DNA of 64,000 bases. It comes from Singulisphaera sp. GP187. GTDB lineage: Bacteria > Planctomycetota > Phycisphaerae > Phycisphaerales > SM1A02. The notes beneath the pieces were generated by a model. That model was not told the origin of the DNA. It did no database searches and was given only the letters and a program-made list of their open reading frames with translations. Location of the stretch: NCBI GenBank assembly GCA_945871915.1, contig CAMBXO010000003.1, forward strand, positions 62,001 to 126,000. The letters run 5' to 3'. This document shows positions 51,833 through 62,769 of the stretch, in pieces (position 1 is the stretch's first letter; every line of letters starts with the position of its first letter). Position numbers and translations under genes: made by a program.

Positions 51833-52264
51833 GTGCGCCGAATCCGCCGCGAGACAACAGAGGCTCGCATTGAGCTCAATCCGCTGATTGACTTGATGAC
51901 GTTTCTGCTGACCTTCTTCATCTACGCCGTGGTGATGATGGTTCGGGTGGACATGGTGCCGATGGAACTGAAACAATTCAGCACCGGGCTTCCGGCGAAG
52001 CCCACCCCCGCCGCGACCATCAGTCTGGACTTGGATGGATCAATCTATTTCAATAAAGAAAAAGTGAAACTGGAAGAGGTGGCCGTGAAGGTCAAGGCCG
52101 CAAAGGATGCCGACCCAACCACCGTGGTCTACCTGGCTATTGCCAACGGGCAAGGGACACTGGATCGCGCGCCGGTGATGCAGGATTTATGGGATCGCCT
52201 CAATGGGCTTGGCGTCGCTGTGAATCTGGTCGGTAAACCCAAGGAAAAAGCGGCTGAGCCATGA
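51833..52264 (+). CDS. ExbD/TolR biopolymer transport protein
   Basis: ELNPLIDLMTFLLTFFIYAVVMM single N-terminal TM with conserved Asp, then periplasmic ISLDLDGSIYFNKEKV. GTG start. Confidence 0.85.
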   Translation: MRRIRRETTEARIELNPLIDLMTFLLTFFIYAVVMMVRVDMVPMELKQFSTGLPAKPTPAATISLDLDGSIYFNKEKVKLEEVAVKVKAAKDADPTTVVYLAIANGQGTLDRAPVMQDLWDRLNGLGVAVNLVGKPKEKAAEP

Positions 52265-53706
52265 TGCCCCGCACGCAGACCTCTGAGTTCGTTGCCATCG
52301 AGCGGCTCGAACACACGCTGCATGCGATGGAGTCCGACCGCAACGCCAACGGGCCGCTGTTGATCGGCATCGCTATCAGCGTTGTGTTCCACAGTTTTCT
52401 TTTCGTGCCAAGCCTTCGCTCCATGCTTGATGTGTCGCACGACGGATCCGATCGCAGTCGTGCCGCATCGTTTAGCGTGGAAAAAGAAGTGGAAAAACGA
52501 GATCCGCTGACGGACGAGCAGAAACAAAATGAATTGCAACTTGGAATTGAGAACGGCACCACCAAGCCCACGATGACCTGGATCGGTTACGAGGAATATC
52601 AAGAGCATCTGGCTCGACTCAGCGAAGTGGATCAAGCGGCCTTTCGAGATACCGATCAGGGTGGGCAGCCCATGCCAGAGGCACGGCAAAACCAACCACT
52701 CGTTCCGCAGGTTCCGCAACCCGCCGAGGCTGCGCCGCCTGCGCCGGATGCACAACAACCTTCCATGTCTGAGGCTCGGCCACCATCGCCGGCCCATCCG
52801 CCTGTGCAGCCACCTTCGCCCACCAAGCCCCCTTCGCAACATCAAGCCAAGCCGCAGCCAACTTCTCAAGTTGCTTCGGATCCTTCGACAAAGCCATCCG
52901 CGCCGCCGCCCATTTCTGCCGCAACTGAAGAAGCAACCGCGACCAGCAAGGATGCCATTGCGATTCCAGTCGCCGATCAAAATAAAATTGAGCCCATGAT
53001 TCAGCCGGTGGCGAAGGCGATCGATTCCAAGGAAAAAGAAGCCAAAGACGCGCCACCTCCGCCCAAGGCAGACAAACCATTGGATGAGCCACCAACGCCG
53101 CCCGATCCACAAACGAAAGCGCCGACTGAGAAACCATCGCCGGACGAGAAACCATCACCGACCGACACCCCATCGCCAACTGAACCAACGCCGCCTTCGG
53201 AGTCTCCGTCAACACCACAGAATGCTTCGCCACCACCCTCGCCTCCGCCAACCAAAGCAGCCGAGGGTCAGCAGCAACCCTCGGCCTCGCCTACCACGGG
53301 TCCAAGTCCTGACCCCAGTGCTCGGCCGGGTGCCAAGCCGGGACCAAAAGCAGATGGCGACTTGAGTGATCGTGAGAGTGATGCAACCAGCACCATCAAT
53401 GTGCCGCCAAGTCAGTGGCGAAATGGAAAGCCGCTTGCAGCGAAGGGTCTCAAGGTTCTCACCAAGCGTCCCTACTTTGATGAACTCACTTCAGTCACCA
53501 CCGCGCCGGGTTCTCCATTGGCTTCGATTGAATTCGACAGAACTGGCAAGGCGGTCAATTGCGTTTTGGTGGAGAGTTCGGGCTATCGAGATGTGGATCA
53601 GGCCATTCTCGATTCGCTGTTTGGCTGGAAAGCGCAAGGCCCGCAACTTGAAAAACTCAAGCCAGGCGAAACCGTGAAATTTAAAATTCGACTGTTGCTC
53701 AAGTAG
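52261..53706 (+). CDS. TonB-like energy transducer with very long Pro-rich linker
   Basis: N-terminal TM (LLIGIAISVVFHSFLFVPS), roughly 300-aa Pro-rich central region, C-terminal PGSPLASIEFDRTGKAVNCVLVESSGYRDVDQAILDSLFGWKAQGPQL. Confidence 0.82.
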   Translation: MMPRTQTSEFVAIERLEHTLHAMESDRNANGPLLIGIAISVVFHSFLFVPSLRSMLDVSHDGSDRSRAASFSVEKEVEKRDPLTDEQKQNELQLGIENGTTKPTMTWIGYEEYQEHLARLSEVDQAAFRDTDQGGQPMPEARQNQPLVPQVPQPAEAAPPAPDAQQPSMSEARPPSPAHPPVQPPSPTKPPSQHQAKPQPTSQVASDPSTKPSAPPPISAATEEATATSKDAIAIPVADQNKIEPMIQPVAKAIDSKEKEAKDAPPPPKADKPLDEPPTPPDPQTKAPTEKPSPDEKPSPTDTPSPTEPTPPSESPSTPQNASPPPSPPPTKAAEGQQQPSASPTTGPSPDPSARPGAKPGPKADGDLSDRESDATSTINVPPSQWRNGKPLAAKGLKVLTKRPYFDELTSVTTAPGSPLASIEFDRTGKAVNCVLVESSGYRDVDQAILDSLFGWKAQGPQLEKLKPGETVKFKIRLLLK

Positions 53707-53725
53707 AGCGACCCACGCAAGCGAC

Positions 53726-54514
53726 TCACGCCAGCGCCGATTGCATGCGCTGCAGCAAGGCTCGATCGGTCAAGTCGTAAAACAAGGGCGTAATCGTGAC
53801 CGCGCCGCGATACAGCAACTCCACATCGCTGCCCTCAGCTGTGTGCAAAAACTCCATGCCGTTGCCGCAGGGCCAGTAGTAGGTTCGGCCATCTGGCGAC
53901 TGTCGCTGCTCGTAACCATCAATGCCCGCTGCGGTGTTCATAGGAACCACATGAATGGGCGGCATGGGCGCATCAGCGACCTCCGTACACGGAATGTTGA
54001 TGTTGATGGCGCGGTGCGAATCAAGCATTCCGGCCTTGAGCACTCGGTCAATGGCGACTCTGGCGATCGCGGCGGCACGCGGAAAGTGCGCGCGACCCGG
54101 CGTACCCAACAAAAGGCTGACCGCAATCGCGGGCACACCCAGAAACGCCGCCTCCATCGCCGCCGCAATGGTGCCAGAATAAATCACATTGATGCCCACA
54201 TTCGCACCATGGTTCATGCCGCTGATCACCAGATCGGGTCGCGAGCCCTTGCCGAATCGCTCAGGCCACAAGGCTCGAAGCGCCACCTTCACGCAATCGG
54301 CCGGAGTGCCTTCGACAGCAGTTCCTTGGCCGCCAGTCTCTAGAGAAGCCAACTTCGTCATAAGGGGGCGATGAAAAGTAATTCCGTGACTCTCGGCGCT
54401 TTGTCCACTGGCTGGCGCCACCACAATGCGCGTTCCGAGTGACTCGGTGGCGTGATGCAGCGCGGCAAGGCCAGTGGCGTAGATTCCATCGTCGTTGGTG
54501 TGAAGAATGTTCAT
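53726..54514 (-). CDS. surE: 5'/3'-nucleotidase SurE
   Basis: MNILHTNDDGIYATGLAALHHA, VVAPASGQSAESHGIT, DLVISGMNHGANVGINVIYSGTIAAAMEAAFLG. Confidence 0.96.
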   Translation of the reverse strand: MNILHTNDDGIYATGLAALHHATESLGTRIVVAPASGQSAESHGITFHRPLMTKLASLETGGQGTAVEGTPADCVKVALRALWPERFGKGSRPDLVISGMNHGANVGINVIYSGTIAAAMEAAFLGVPAIAVSLLLGTPGRAHFPRAAAIARVAIDRVLKAGMLDSHRAININIPCTEVADAPMPPIHVVPMNTAAGIDGYEQRQSPDGRTYYWPCGNGMEFLHTAEGSDVELLYRGAVTITPLFYDLTDRALLQRMQSALA

Positions 54515-54521
54515 AGGTGAT

Positions 54522-55766
54522 TCAGTTTGAAATAGAGGGCGGCGGTGCATACCCACCTTCCGGGCGAGGTTCCAAAATGTAATCGCGACCGCCCCATCGC
54601 ACCGGCCGCCGATGATCCAAGTCGCTGGCTGCTTCCAACATGCAGTGGGCCACAAGCCATGCACCCAACGGATGAAAAATGGCTGCAAGAGCCGGTGCGC
54701 CGCACATGGTGTTGAGCCATCCCGCGACAATCACGAGAGCCCCGACGCATCCAAGACCAAGAACCATCGTTACCGTTGCCAGAGGATCCATTGTGCCGCC
54801 ACGCCACGCCCCACCGCACAGGATCGCCGCTCCAGCAACGATTGGGAACACCGCACCGCACACAAACGCCTCCATGGCAAGTGATCGCAGGCGAGCCGGA
54901 GCCCGTTCAGCCGCTTCGAGATAAATGCGCTTCCATCCTTTATGAAACTCAGCCATGCTTTCGTACATCTCTACTCGAAGCATTCCGTCAGCGGTACACA
55001 ATCCGCCGCGGCCACCCGCGTCGCGCACGCGGCGAGCAAATGCAATGTCCTCAAGCAAGTCGTCTCGCACAATTGCATGACCACCCAGTTTCTCGTACAT
55101 GCTCCGTTGGAAGAGCATGAACTGCCCGTTGGCAAAAGCTCGCGGGTTGTCGGGATCATTCACGCGAGGAATTGGATACATACGCATCAGCATCACTGCT
55201 GCAACTGGTTGAACGATGGCCTCAAACCAATGCCGCACCCCAGGGGTTGCAAGCAACGAGAGCAGCGAGAGCCCTCGATGCTTCAGGATGGCAACGCTGG
55301 CACGCAGCAACGACGGATCAAACACCACATCGGCGTCTGTGAACAGCAGCAATTCACCTGTTGCATGGCTGGCGCCCACCCTTGCGGCATTGCATTTTCC
55401 CGCCCAATCCGCCGGGCACGAGTCGTTCACCACAAGTTTCAGGCGAGCATCCGCCGCGGCAATTGGCTGCAAGGCTTCCCAGGTGCCATCGGTACAGCGA
55501 TCGAGCACCACGATCACTTCAAGGGCTTTCCATTGGCTGGCCAAAATGCTGCGAACCACCCTGGGTGCGTGGGCTTCTTCATTGTGGGCTGGAATAATCA
55601 CGCTCACCATCGGCTCTGGTCCAGTCAGCGGAAGTGAAAGACCATGGGGCGCTCGGGGAATGCGAGGCAGATCCCGAATCACGCGAGCCGCGACCAGCAG
55701 CCACCAGCCACAACCGCACCCAGCAACAACGGCAAGAAACCAAAGGGTGACCAATCTGAAATCCAT
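54522..55766 (-). CDS. Family 2 glycosyltransferase (HpnB-like)
   Basis: VSVIIPAHNEEAHAPRVVRSIL, LDRCTDGTWE, PADWAGKCNAARVGASHATGELLLFTDADVVFDP, EDIAFARRVR. Confidence 0.87.
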   Translation of the reverse strand: MDFRLVTLWFLAVVAGCGCGWWLLVAARVIRDLPRIPRAPHGLSLPLTGPEPMVSVIIPAHNEEAHAPRVVRSILASQWKALEVIVVLDRCTDGTWEALQPIAAADARLKLVVNDSCPADWAGKCNAARVGASHATGELLLFTDADVVFDPSLLRASVAILKHRGLSLLSLLATPGVRHWFEAIVQPVAAVMLMRMYPIPRVNDPDNPRAFANGQFMLFQRSMYEKLGGHAIVRDDLLEDIAFARRVRDAGGRGGLCTADGMLRVEMYESMAEFHKGWKRIYLEAAERAPARLRSLAMEAFVCGAVFPIVAGAAILCGGAWRGGTMDPLATVTMVLGLGCVGALVIVAGWLNTMCGAPALAAIFHPLGAWLVAHCMLEAASDLDHRRPVRWGGRDYILEPRPEGGYAPPPSISN

Positions 55767-55853
55767 TGCGTGAGCGTAGCCGAATCGAGACTCGGAGCGA
55801 CCACCAACGACACCAGATCCCCTGCATGCATTCACCGCTAGCATTCCGCAGCC

Positions 55854-57500
55854 GTGTACGCGATCCAATTGGCCAATCGCTACCTCACCAGCCGCATCAT
55901 TCCGTTGATCGCAGTTGGTGCGGTCGCGCTCTGTGTTGCGCTGGTGGTGATTGTGGTGAGCGTGATGAGCGGATTCCTTGACATGCTGAAATCCAGCGGG
56001 CGCACGCTGATGGGCGATGTGGTGATCAATTATCCGGTGCGCGGAATGCCGTGGTATGACGACTTGGTTCGCGAAATTGAAACCATGCCCGAAGCGGCGG
56101 CTGCCTCACCGCTCGTGGATACCTACGGTTTGCTTCGCATGCCGTATCCGCAGGGAGCCGACAAGGAAGTGGTGACCGCAAATGTGTGGGGCATCGAGCC
56201 GGCAAGTTTTGAACGCGTGACGGACTATTCCACAACGCTGTATTGGAAACCACCAGCAAGCGAAGCGGACGCGGCGGCCATGGCGGTCGATGACCCGCGA
56301 TTGCAACTGAACTCTCAGCACGAGAAGAATGGCCTGTCCCTCACGCAAGCAGGCACCAATGAACCCGGCATGGTGATGGGAATGCATGTCAGCATCGTGA
56401 ACGAACGCCAACGAGATGGAACCTATCGAAGCCGCTACGGTTGGTTTATGCCGGATCAGCAAGTGACGCTGACGCTGGTGCCCATTAGTGGCAAGGGCAC
56501 GGTCGCCGAACCTCGCGAGCGGCTCTTTCCAGTGGTCAATGAGTTTCGAAGCGGCGTGTATCAGATTGATAAGAATCGTGTTCTCATTCCGTTGGCGGAG
56601 GCGCAACGTCTTTTGCGACTCGACCAAGGCACGCTGTATGACATGGAGGCACCGCCCAATGCCGACGGTTCGCAGCCGGTTCTGGGAGTCAGTCCTCCTC
56701 GCGTGCATCGAATCTTGGCGCGCGCCAAGCCCGGCATCACCGCCGATGCCCTTCGTGCTGCCGTTGAAATTGCCTACGAACGATTCTTCGAAAAAGAAAT
56801 GGCCGATGGAACGCGTGTGGTCAAGCCGCCTCGCCGCGATCTGATTTCCATTTTGACATGGGAACAGCATTTGCGAGATCTGATCGGCCCAGTGGAAAAG
56901 GAACGCGAAATGATGCGCATTCTTTTTTCCATTGTGTATTTGGTCTGCGCCGGTCTTGTGTTGAGCATCTTTTGGGCCATCGTCCAAGAGAAGTCGCGTG
57001 ACATTGGCATCCTGCGCTCGATCGGCGCCAGCCGCACGGCGGTGTTGTGGATTTTTCTTCAATATGGACTGGTCATTGGCGCGGTGGGCGGCGCGATTGG
57101 CGTCGGTCTTGGCTGGCTGGTCATTTGCAATATCAACTCCATCCACGATGCCATCGGCGCCGATGCTCCGCCCTGGACATGGATGGCCGCGTTTGGAATG
57201 GGCTCGCTCTCGCTTGTTATGGCGCTGCGAGGGTCGTTCCGCGGAATTCTTCTGCCGACATTGTTATGGCTGGTCACCGCGATGACGCTGGGGCTGGTTG
57301 GGTGTGGACTGTTGGCTCATCGTGGCACGCTCATTTGGGATCCAGCTGTTTACTATTTCAGCAGCATTCCCAGCCAAATCGACTGGCTCACCGCCGGCAT
57401 CACATGGATTGGTGCTGTCGTGTTCAGCGTTCTCGGCGCCAGCGTTCCTGCGGCCAAAGCGGCGGACATCGATCCGGTGAGGGCACTCCGCTATGAATGA
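55854..57500 (+). CDS. LolC/E-like ABC transporter permease
   Basis: ANRYLTSRIIPLIAVGAVALCVALVVIVVSVMSGF N-terminus; C-terminal FtsX-like region DIGILRSIGASRTAVLWIFLQYGLVIGAVGGAIG. Confidence 0.88.
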   Translation: MYAIQLANRYLTSRIIPLIAVGAVALCVALVVIVVSVMSGFLDMLKSSGRTLMGDVVINYPVRGMPWYDDLVREIETMPEAAAASPLVDTYGLLRMPYPQGADKEVVTANVWGIEPASFERVTDYSTTLYWKPPASEADAAAMAVDDPRLQLNSQHEKNGLSLTQAGTNEPGMVMGMHVSIVNERQRDGTYRSRYGWFMPDQQVTLTLVPISGKGTVAEPRERLFPVVNEFRSGVYQIDKNRVLIPLAEAQRLLRLDQGTLYDMEAPPNADGSQPVLGVSPPRVHRILARAKPGITADALRAAVEIAYERFFEKEMADGTRVVKPPRRDLISILTWEQHLRDLIGPVEKEREMMRILFSIVYLVCAGLVLSIFWAIVQEKSRDIGILRSIGASRTAVLWIFLQYGLVIGAVGGAIGVGLGWLVICNINSIHDAIGADAPPWTWMAAFGMGSLSLVMALRGSFRGILLPTLLWLVTAMTLGLVGCGLLAHRGTLIWDPAVYYFSSIPSQIDWLTAGITWIGAVVFSVLGASVPAAKAADIDPVRALRYE

Positions 57501-58191
57501 GCCGCTCCTGATTCAAGCTCGCGCCTTGCACAAGACCTATCGCCTGGGCAAAGTGGATGTCCCCGTGTTGCGAGGCGCGGATTTTTCCATGCGACCAGGT
57601 GAATGGGTCGCCATTCTGGGAAGTTCCGGAAGCGGAAAGAGCACCTTGCTCCACCTGCTTGGGTTGCTTGAAGAAGCCGACTCCACCAGCGGCGAAATGT
57701 GGTTTGAAGGAAAGCCAGTCTCGGGATTGCATGGCGCGGCGAGAAATCACTATCGCAATCAGTGCGTCGGATTCGTATTTCAGTTTTATCACCTGCTGCC
57801 TGAACTGAATGTTCTGGAGAATGCACTCCTGCCCTGCAAGATCAGTGCCGGGTTGGGGTGGCCCGCGGCTCGTTCGGCTGCACGCGCACGCACCATGGAT
57901 CTGCTTCATCGATTCGGCCTTTCGGATCGCCTACTTCATCGACCTCGCGAACTCAGCGGCGGTGAACGGCAGCGCGTGGCCATTGCCCGCGCGCTCGCCA
58001 ATCAGCCGCGACTGTTGCTGGCCGATGAACCCACCGGCAATTTGGATGCTCGAACGGGCGGCGAAATTCTGGACCGGATCGCCTCACTGCATCGCGACGG
58101 GCTTTCCATTGCGATGGTGACGCATGACCCCGCCGTTGCGGCGCGCGCCGATCGCATTGTGCATTTGATCGACGGCGTTGTGCAGGGCTAG
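57493..58191 (+). CDS. LolD-like ABC transporter ATP-binding protein
   Basis: GSSGSGKSTLLHLLGLL, LSGGERQRVAIARALANQPRLLLADEPTGNLD. Confidence 0.94.
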   Translation: MNEPLLIQARALHKTYRLGKVDVPVLRGADFSMRPGEWVAILGSSGSGKSTLLHLLGLLEEADSTSGEMWFEGKPVSGLHGAARNHYRNQCVGFVFQFYHLLPELNVLENALLPCKISAGLGWPAARSAARARTMDLLHRFGLSDRLLHRPRELSGGERQRVAIARALANQPRLLLADEPTGNLDARTGGEILDRIASLHRDGLSIAMVTHDPAVAARADRIVHLIDGVVQG

Positions 58192-58196
58192 ACCGA

Positions 58197-59492
58197 TTAC
58201 GGGTGTTGCCCGTACCAGCCTTCGATCGTCTGCGCAAACTGCGCGGTGTCAGTGCCAAATCTTTTCTTAAGAGATTCCTCCCACGGAATCCCACTCTTGA
58301 CATCCTTCACCCACTCTCCAAACGCATTGCCCTTTTGATCAATCATCAAACAGACAGCCAGATATCCGACCGCGTAGCCCACTGCATTCTCTCCGGGCCA
58401 CACACCATCGCGACCGGTGCTCTGAAGCAGCGGCATCATGCTTTGGCCGTCTCGCATAAATCGAAGTCCCTGTTCGCGTCGACCCGCGTCCACCGGTGAA
58501 CTATCAAAACTGCGGGCTGCAACAAACTCGGCGTAGCCCTCCTCCGCCCAGATCGGCAACTGCACAGGCGTGCCGTACCGGTGCATGAAGCCGTGAGTCG
58601 CCTCATGCACCAGCGTTGCCATGAATTGATCGTCGTTGGGACTTCGCCACGCATTCACCATGACCTTGGGACCAATCATGTGGCAGAGTCCGATGCAGCC
58701 CGGAGGCGGCATGACTCCAAAAGCAGCTTCCTCGATGGCGCGAAAACGATTCTCGTCGCCACTCACAATGCACACGCCTTTCCCATGAAAGAGATTCAGC
58801 CCCTTGGGAAGTGCAAACATCTCCGAAACCTTGCGATACATGTTGTCCATGCGTTGCCCAAGGTCTTGCGATTCACCTCGTCCAAGGTCGGAATAGATCA
58901 CCCAGTAATCCGTTTCCACCTGCGTGAATTGAGCATGCACTTCGCGCAATGCTTTTTCGGCATCGGCTTTCATTTCAGCTAGCGCGGTGACGCGCTGCTC
59001 GTCAGTTGCAATGGGCCATGTTGGAATTCCACTCTCCGCGCGACCTTGAGGAAGTGATGCTCGAAGTCTGCGCTCGGCGGCCATACGCCGAATCTCCGGC
59101 GCTTCTAGGCGAGCCGCCGCAACCGCTTCGTGCGGAACACCGTCCATCCGCAATGCCTGCCGCAGCGTGGAGTCACCCATATTCAGGCCATCTTCAGTGC
59201 ACAACAGCGCGCGACCCAGCAATACCATCTGCGCCGCATTGCGTGTGTCAATGCATTTTCGAAGGGTTCTGTTGAGATCGGCCGCCGTGAAATCTGCCCA
59301 GAGCAGCCGACCAAAGTCGCCATCACATCCATCCGCATCCCACTTGGAAACCTCGCCATTGATTCGACTTCCGTCTGCCAATTTGACACGAATCGAGAGC
59401 GCGTTGTCCAGCTTGCCCTGTGCCAATGCCGGAATGGGATAGGCAGCACCGACCACTGCAAACCAAAGGACAATCTTGAACCACTGCATCAC
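58197..59492 (-). CDS. Secreted gluzincin-like putative metallopeptidase (DUF1570-like)
   Basis: Signal-like N-terminus; HEATHGFMHRYG zinc-binding HExxH followed downstream by WAEEGYAEF. Confidence 0.72.
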   Translation of the reverse strand: MMQWFKIVLWFAVVGAAYPIPALAQGKLDNALSIRVKLADGSRINGEVSKWDADGCDGDFGRLLWADFTAADLNRTLRKCIDTRNAAQMVLLGRALLCTEDGLNMGDSTLRQALRMDGVPHEAVAAARLEAPEIRRMAAERRLRASLPQGRAESGIPTWPIATDEQRVTALAEMKADAEKALREVHAQFTQVETDYWVIYSDLGRGESQDLGQRMDNMYRKVSEMFALPKGLNLFHGKGVCIVSGDENRFRAIEEAAFGVMPPPGCIGLCHMIGPKVMVNAWRSPNDDQFMATLVHEATHGFMHRYGTPVQLPIWAEEGYAEFVAARSFDSSPVDAGRREQGLRFMRDGQSMMPLLQSTGRDGVWPGENAVGYAVGYLAVCLMIDQKGNAFGEWVKDVKSGIPWEESLKKRFGTDTAQFAQTIEGWYGQHP

Positions 59493-59574
59493 AATTCCAG
59501 CCTATCCGGCTACCATCGCTTAAGGAAGCGTTGGATTCTGTCGATTCCACCTATCCCTAGGAGGTCTCTTTACG

Positions 59575-62103
59575 ATGTTTGAACGTCTCACCGATCGTGC
59601 CCGCAAGGTGATGGCCCTGGCCAATCAGGAAGCCCAGCGATTTAACCACGAATACATCGGCACGGAGCACATCTTGCTCGGCCTTGTCAAAGAAGGCAGC
59701 GGAGTTGGCGCGAATGTTCTGAAGAACCTTGGCATTGATCTTCGCAAGGTTCGCCTTGAAGTTGAAAAACTTGTCAAGAGTGGTCCGGAGATGGTCACCA
59801 TGGGCAAGTTGCCCCAGACTCCACGAGCAAAAAAGGTGATCGAATACGCAATTGAAGAAGCCCGCAACCTGAATCACAACTATGTCGGCACCGAGCATTT
59901 GTTGCTTGGGCTTCTGCGCGAGCAGGACGGCGTGGCCGCGCAAGTGCTGCTCAACCTTGGTTTGAAACTTGAAGAAGTGCGTGAAGAAGTTTTGAATCTG
60001 CTTGGAGCCGGAGGCGATAGCGAGCAGGAAAACGCTCCGCAAGGAGCTGAACCCGCTGGAGCTGAATCCGCGGAACCCGCAGCCGGAACGCCTCGCCGTG
60101 GCAAGAGCAAGACCCCTGCTCTAGACAGTTTTGGTCGCGACCTCACCGAATTGGCCCGCAACGGCGAACTGGATCCAGTCATCGGCCGCGCCAACGAGAT
60201 CGAGCGATTGGTGCAAATTCTCTGCCGCCGCACCAAGAACAACCCGGTGCTTCTGGGCGAAGCGGGCGTTGGCAAGACCGCCATTGTGGAAGGACTCGCT
60301 CAGCAAATCGTTTCGCAATCTGTTCCGGACCTGCTTCATGACAAGCGACTGGTGGTGCTTGACCTTGCCATGATGGTGGCTGGCACCAAGTATCGCGGGC
60401 AATTTGAGGAGCGCATCAAGGCCGTCATGAATGAGGTGCGTCGCGCCAAAAACATCATTCTGTTTATTGACGAATTGCACACGCTGGTTGGTGCAGGTGG
60501 TGCCGAAGGTGCCATCGACGCAAGCAATGTGCTGAAGCCCGCCATGGCACGCGGCGAGATTCAGTGCGTGGGTGCGACCACTTTTGACGAGTACCGCAAG
60601 TACATCGAAAAGGATGCCGCACTTGAGCGCCGATTCCAGAGCATTGCTGTGGAGCCACCGGGCCCCGCCGAGACCCTTGAAATTCTCAAGGGGTTGCGTG
60701 ACAAGTACGCGGCGCACCACCGTGTGAAGTACACCGACGAAGCCCTTCGCATGGCAGTTGAATTAAGCGGCCGATACATCCCAGGCCGCGTTCAGCCTGA
60801 CAAGTCGATCGATGTCATTGACGAGGCCGGTGCTCGATTGCGTCTGAAGACCATGGCCAAGCCGCCGGATCTTGCCGACCTTGAAACGCGCATTGAACGC
60901 CTGTCGGTGGAAAAAGACGAAGCCGTCAAGGGAGCCGACTACGAGAAGGCTGCCGAACTGCGCGATCAAGCAGAAAAACTTCGCAAGGAAAAAGAAAAAC
61001 TGCAGCAGCAGTGGCGTGATCGCATGAACGAGACCACCGGAACGGTGGACGAAGAAGTGATCGCCGAAGTTGTGAGCAAGATGACCGGTGTTCCTCTGAC
61101 TCGACTGGAAAAAGAAGAGAGCGCCCGCCTGCTGCAACTGGAAAACGAACTGCACAAAACGGTGGTCGGACAGGACGAGGCCGTGAAGGCTGTCAGTCGC
61201 TCGATCCGCAAGGCTCGTTCGGGTCTGAAGGACCCCAAGCGACCGATGGGTTGCTTTATCTTCCTCGGCCCCACCGGTGTGGGTAAAACGCTGCTTGCCA
61301 AAGCACTCGCGGAGTTCATGTTCGGTGATCAGGATGCCCTGTTCACACTGGACATGAGCGAGTACATGGAGAAGCACAATGTTTCGCGACTGGTCGGCGC
61401 GCCTCCTGGGTATGTGGGCTACGAAGAAGGCGGTCAGTTGACGGAGCGCATCCGCCGCCGCCCCTATGCCGTGGTGCTGCTTGATGAAGTGGAGAAGGGT
61501 CACCCGGACATCTTCAACATGCTGCTGCAAATTATGGAAGAAGGCCGTTTGACCGATTCATTCGGCCGACACATCGACTTTCGAAACTGCATCATCATCA
61601 TGACCAGCAACTTGGGTGCCGATGTCATTAAGGGCGGAAGCAACTTTGGCTTTACCAAACGGGCCGAAGTGCAGGACTACGAGAAGATGAAGAAGGCTCT
61701 CACCAGCGAGGTGGAGAAGTTCTTCCGCCCGGAGTTCATCAACCGGCTTGACGAAGTCATCGTCTTTAGACCGTTGGTGAAGGATGATCTGAATTACATC
61801 ATCGACTTCGAGTTGGCCAAATTGCGAAAGCGATTGACCGAGAAGGGCATGACCATGGAGATCGATCAATTGGCCAAGGATTTCCTGATCGATCGCGGAT
61901 ACAACCCGGACTTTGGTGCAAGGCCATTGCGCCGAGCTCTGTCGCAGTTTGTCGAGGACCCCTTGGCGGAAAATCTGCTGAGCGGTGAATTTGGAAGTGG
62001 CGACACCATCCACATTACGCGCGAAGAGGGCAAGGACCACCTTGCTTTCAAGGCGTCCAAAGCACCAGCGGCTGAGACCAAGACCGCGGCAACCCCCGGC
62101 TGA
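59575..62103 (+). CDS. clpC: ATP-dependent Clp protease ATP-binding subunit ClpC
   Basis: [37 protein letters not shown], two AAA modules ([32 protein letters not shown]), UVR-like linker [15 protein letters not shown]. Confidence 0.98.
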   Translation: MFERLTDRARKVMALANQEAQRFNHEYIGTEHILLGLVKEGSGVGANVLKNLGIDLRKVRLEVEKLVKSGPEMVTMGKLPQTPRAKKVIEYAIEEARNLNHNYVGTEHLLLGLLREQDGVAAQVLLNLGLKLEEVREEVLNLLGAGGDSEQENAPQGAEPAGAESAEPAAGTPRRGKSKTPALDSFGRDLTELARNGELDPVIGRANEIERLVQILCRRTKNNPVLLGEAGVGKTAIVEGLAQQIVSQSVPDLLHDKRLVVLDLAMMVAGTKYRGQFEERIKAVMNEVRRAKNIILFIDELHTLVGAGGAEGAIDASNVLKPAMARGEIQCVGATTFDEYRKYIEKDAALERRFQSIAVEPPGPAETLEILKGLRDKYAAHHRVKYTDEALRMAVELSGRYIPGRVQPDKSIDVIDEAGARLRLKTMAKPPDLADLETRIERLSVEKDEAVKGADYEKAAELRDQAEKLRKEKEKLQQQWRDRMNETTGTVDEEVIAEVVSKMTGVPLTRLEKEESARLLQLENELHKTVVGQDEAVKAVSRSIRKARSGLKDPKRPMGCFIFLGPTGVGKTLLAKALAEFMFGDQDALFTLDMSEYMEKHNVSRLVGAPPGYVGYEEGGQLTERIRRRPYAVVLLDEVEKGHPDIFNMLLQIMEEGRLTDSFGRHIDFRNCIIIMTSNLGADVIKGGSNFGFTKRAEVQDYEKMKKALTSEVEKFFRPEFINRLDEVIVFRPLVKDDLNYIIDFELAKLRKRLTEKGMTMEIDQLAKDFLIDRGYNPDFGARPLRRALSQFVEDPLAENLLSGEFGSGDTIHITREEGKDHLAFKASKAPAAETKTAATPG

Positions 62104-62128
62104 TTGCATCCAGTCAAGCGTTTGCACC

Positions 62129-62159
62129 ACACCGTTGCTTTCGCAGCGGTGTTTTTCTT
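62129..62159 (+). terminator. Rho-independent terminator after clpC
   Basis: ACACCGTTGC-TTTC-GCAGCGGTGT (10-bp stem, one G-U) followed by TTTTCTT. Confidence 0.88.
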
Positions 62160-62769
62160 AGCGAATGCCCGCCAAGCCAAGTCCCTCCGGCGTTCGTTCA
62201 ATCTCCACGATCGTAAAGCCAAACTTGCCACGATCGGAATCCGGCAATTGGTATCGGGTCATCTCAGGATTGACTTGCGTCACTTTCATCGTCGCTGATC
62301 GCATGGCGGACGTGATGTAAAGACTGGAGGCCATCAACTCCCGTCGATTCGCTTCGCAGTATTTCACGAACGCCTCGCGACCACCGGTTGATTTCATGCG
62401 TTCACGCTGCGGCGCCGAGAGCACCACATCGTAAATCTCACCGTACGCCTGATTGCGAAGACCCCCCATAAAGGACTCCATCACCAAATCAGGAATCAGA
62501 ATCGGCGCGCGAGTGGGCTTCTGAGGTGCACTTGGATTTTCTGCAGGTGCGGTCGCATCCGGTGTCACGGCCTGATCGACTCTCGTGCTCGCTGAACCCG
62601 GAATTTTAGAAGTCACCACCACCTTGGTTCCATCGGGTCGCACATAGGTCTCTTCCAGTGGTCGCCCTTGATTGATCGCAATGTAATCGGGCCGGTAGTG
62701 ATATTCGGTGCGCTCCGTTGCACAATGGCACAGCGCCACCACCATCATGGCGAGGGCCAATCGCATCAT
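62158..62769 (-). CDS. Putative lipoprotein of unknown function
   Basis: MMRLALAMMVVALCHCATE lipobox; overlaps nadB stop by 4 bp. Confidence 0.65.
   Translation of the reverse strand: MMRLALAMMVVALCHCATERTEYHYRPDYIAINQGRPLEETYVRPDGTKVVVTSKIPGSASTRVDQAVTPDATAPAENPSAPQKPTRAPILIPDLVMESFMGGLRNQAYGEIYDVVLSAPQRERMKSTGGREAFVKYCEANRRELMASSLYITSAMRSATMKVTQVNPEMTRYQLPDSDRGKFGFTIVEIERTPEGLGLAGIR

Noticed and set aside
52700-53340. Pro-rich low-complexity DNA as a possible repeat or mobile element
   Set aside because: Explained by the proline-rich periplasmic linker of the TonB-like protein.
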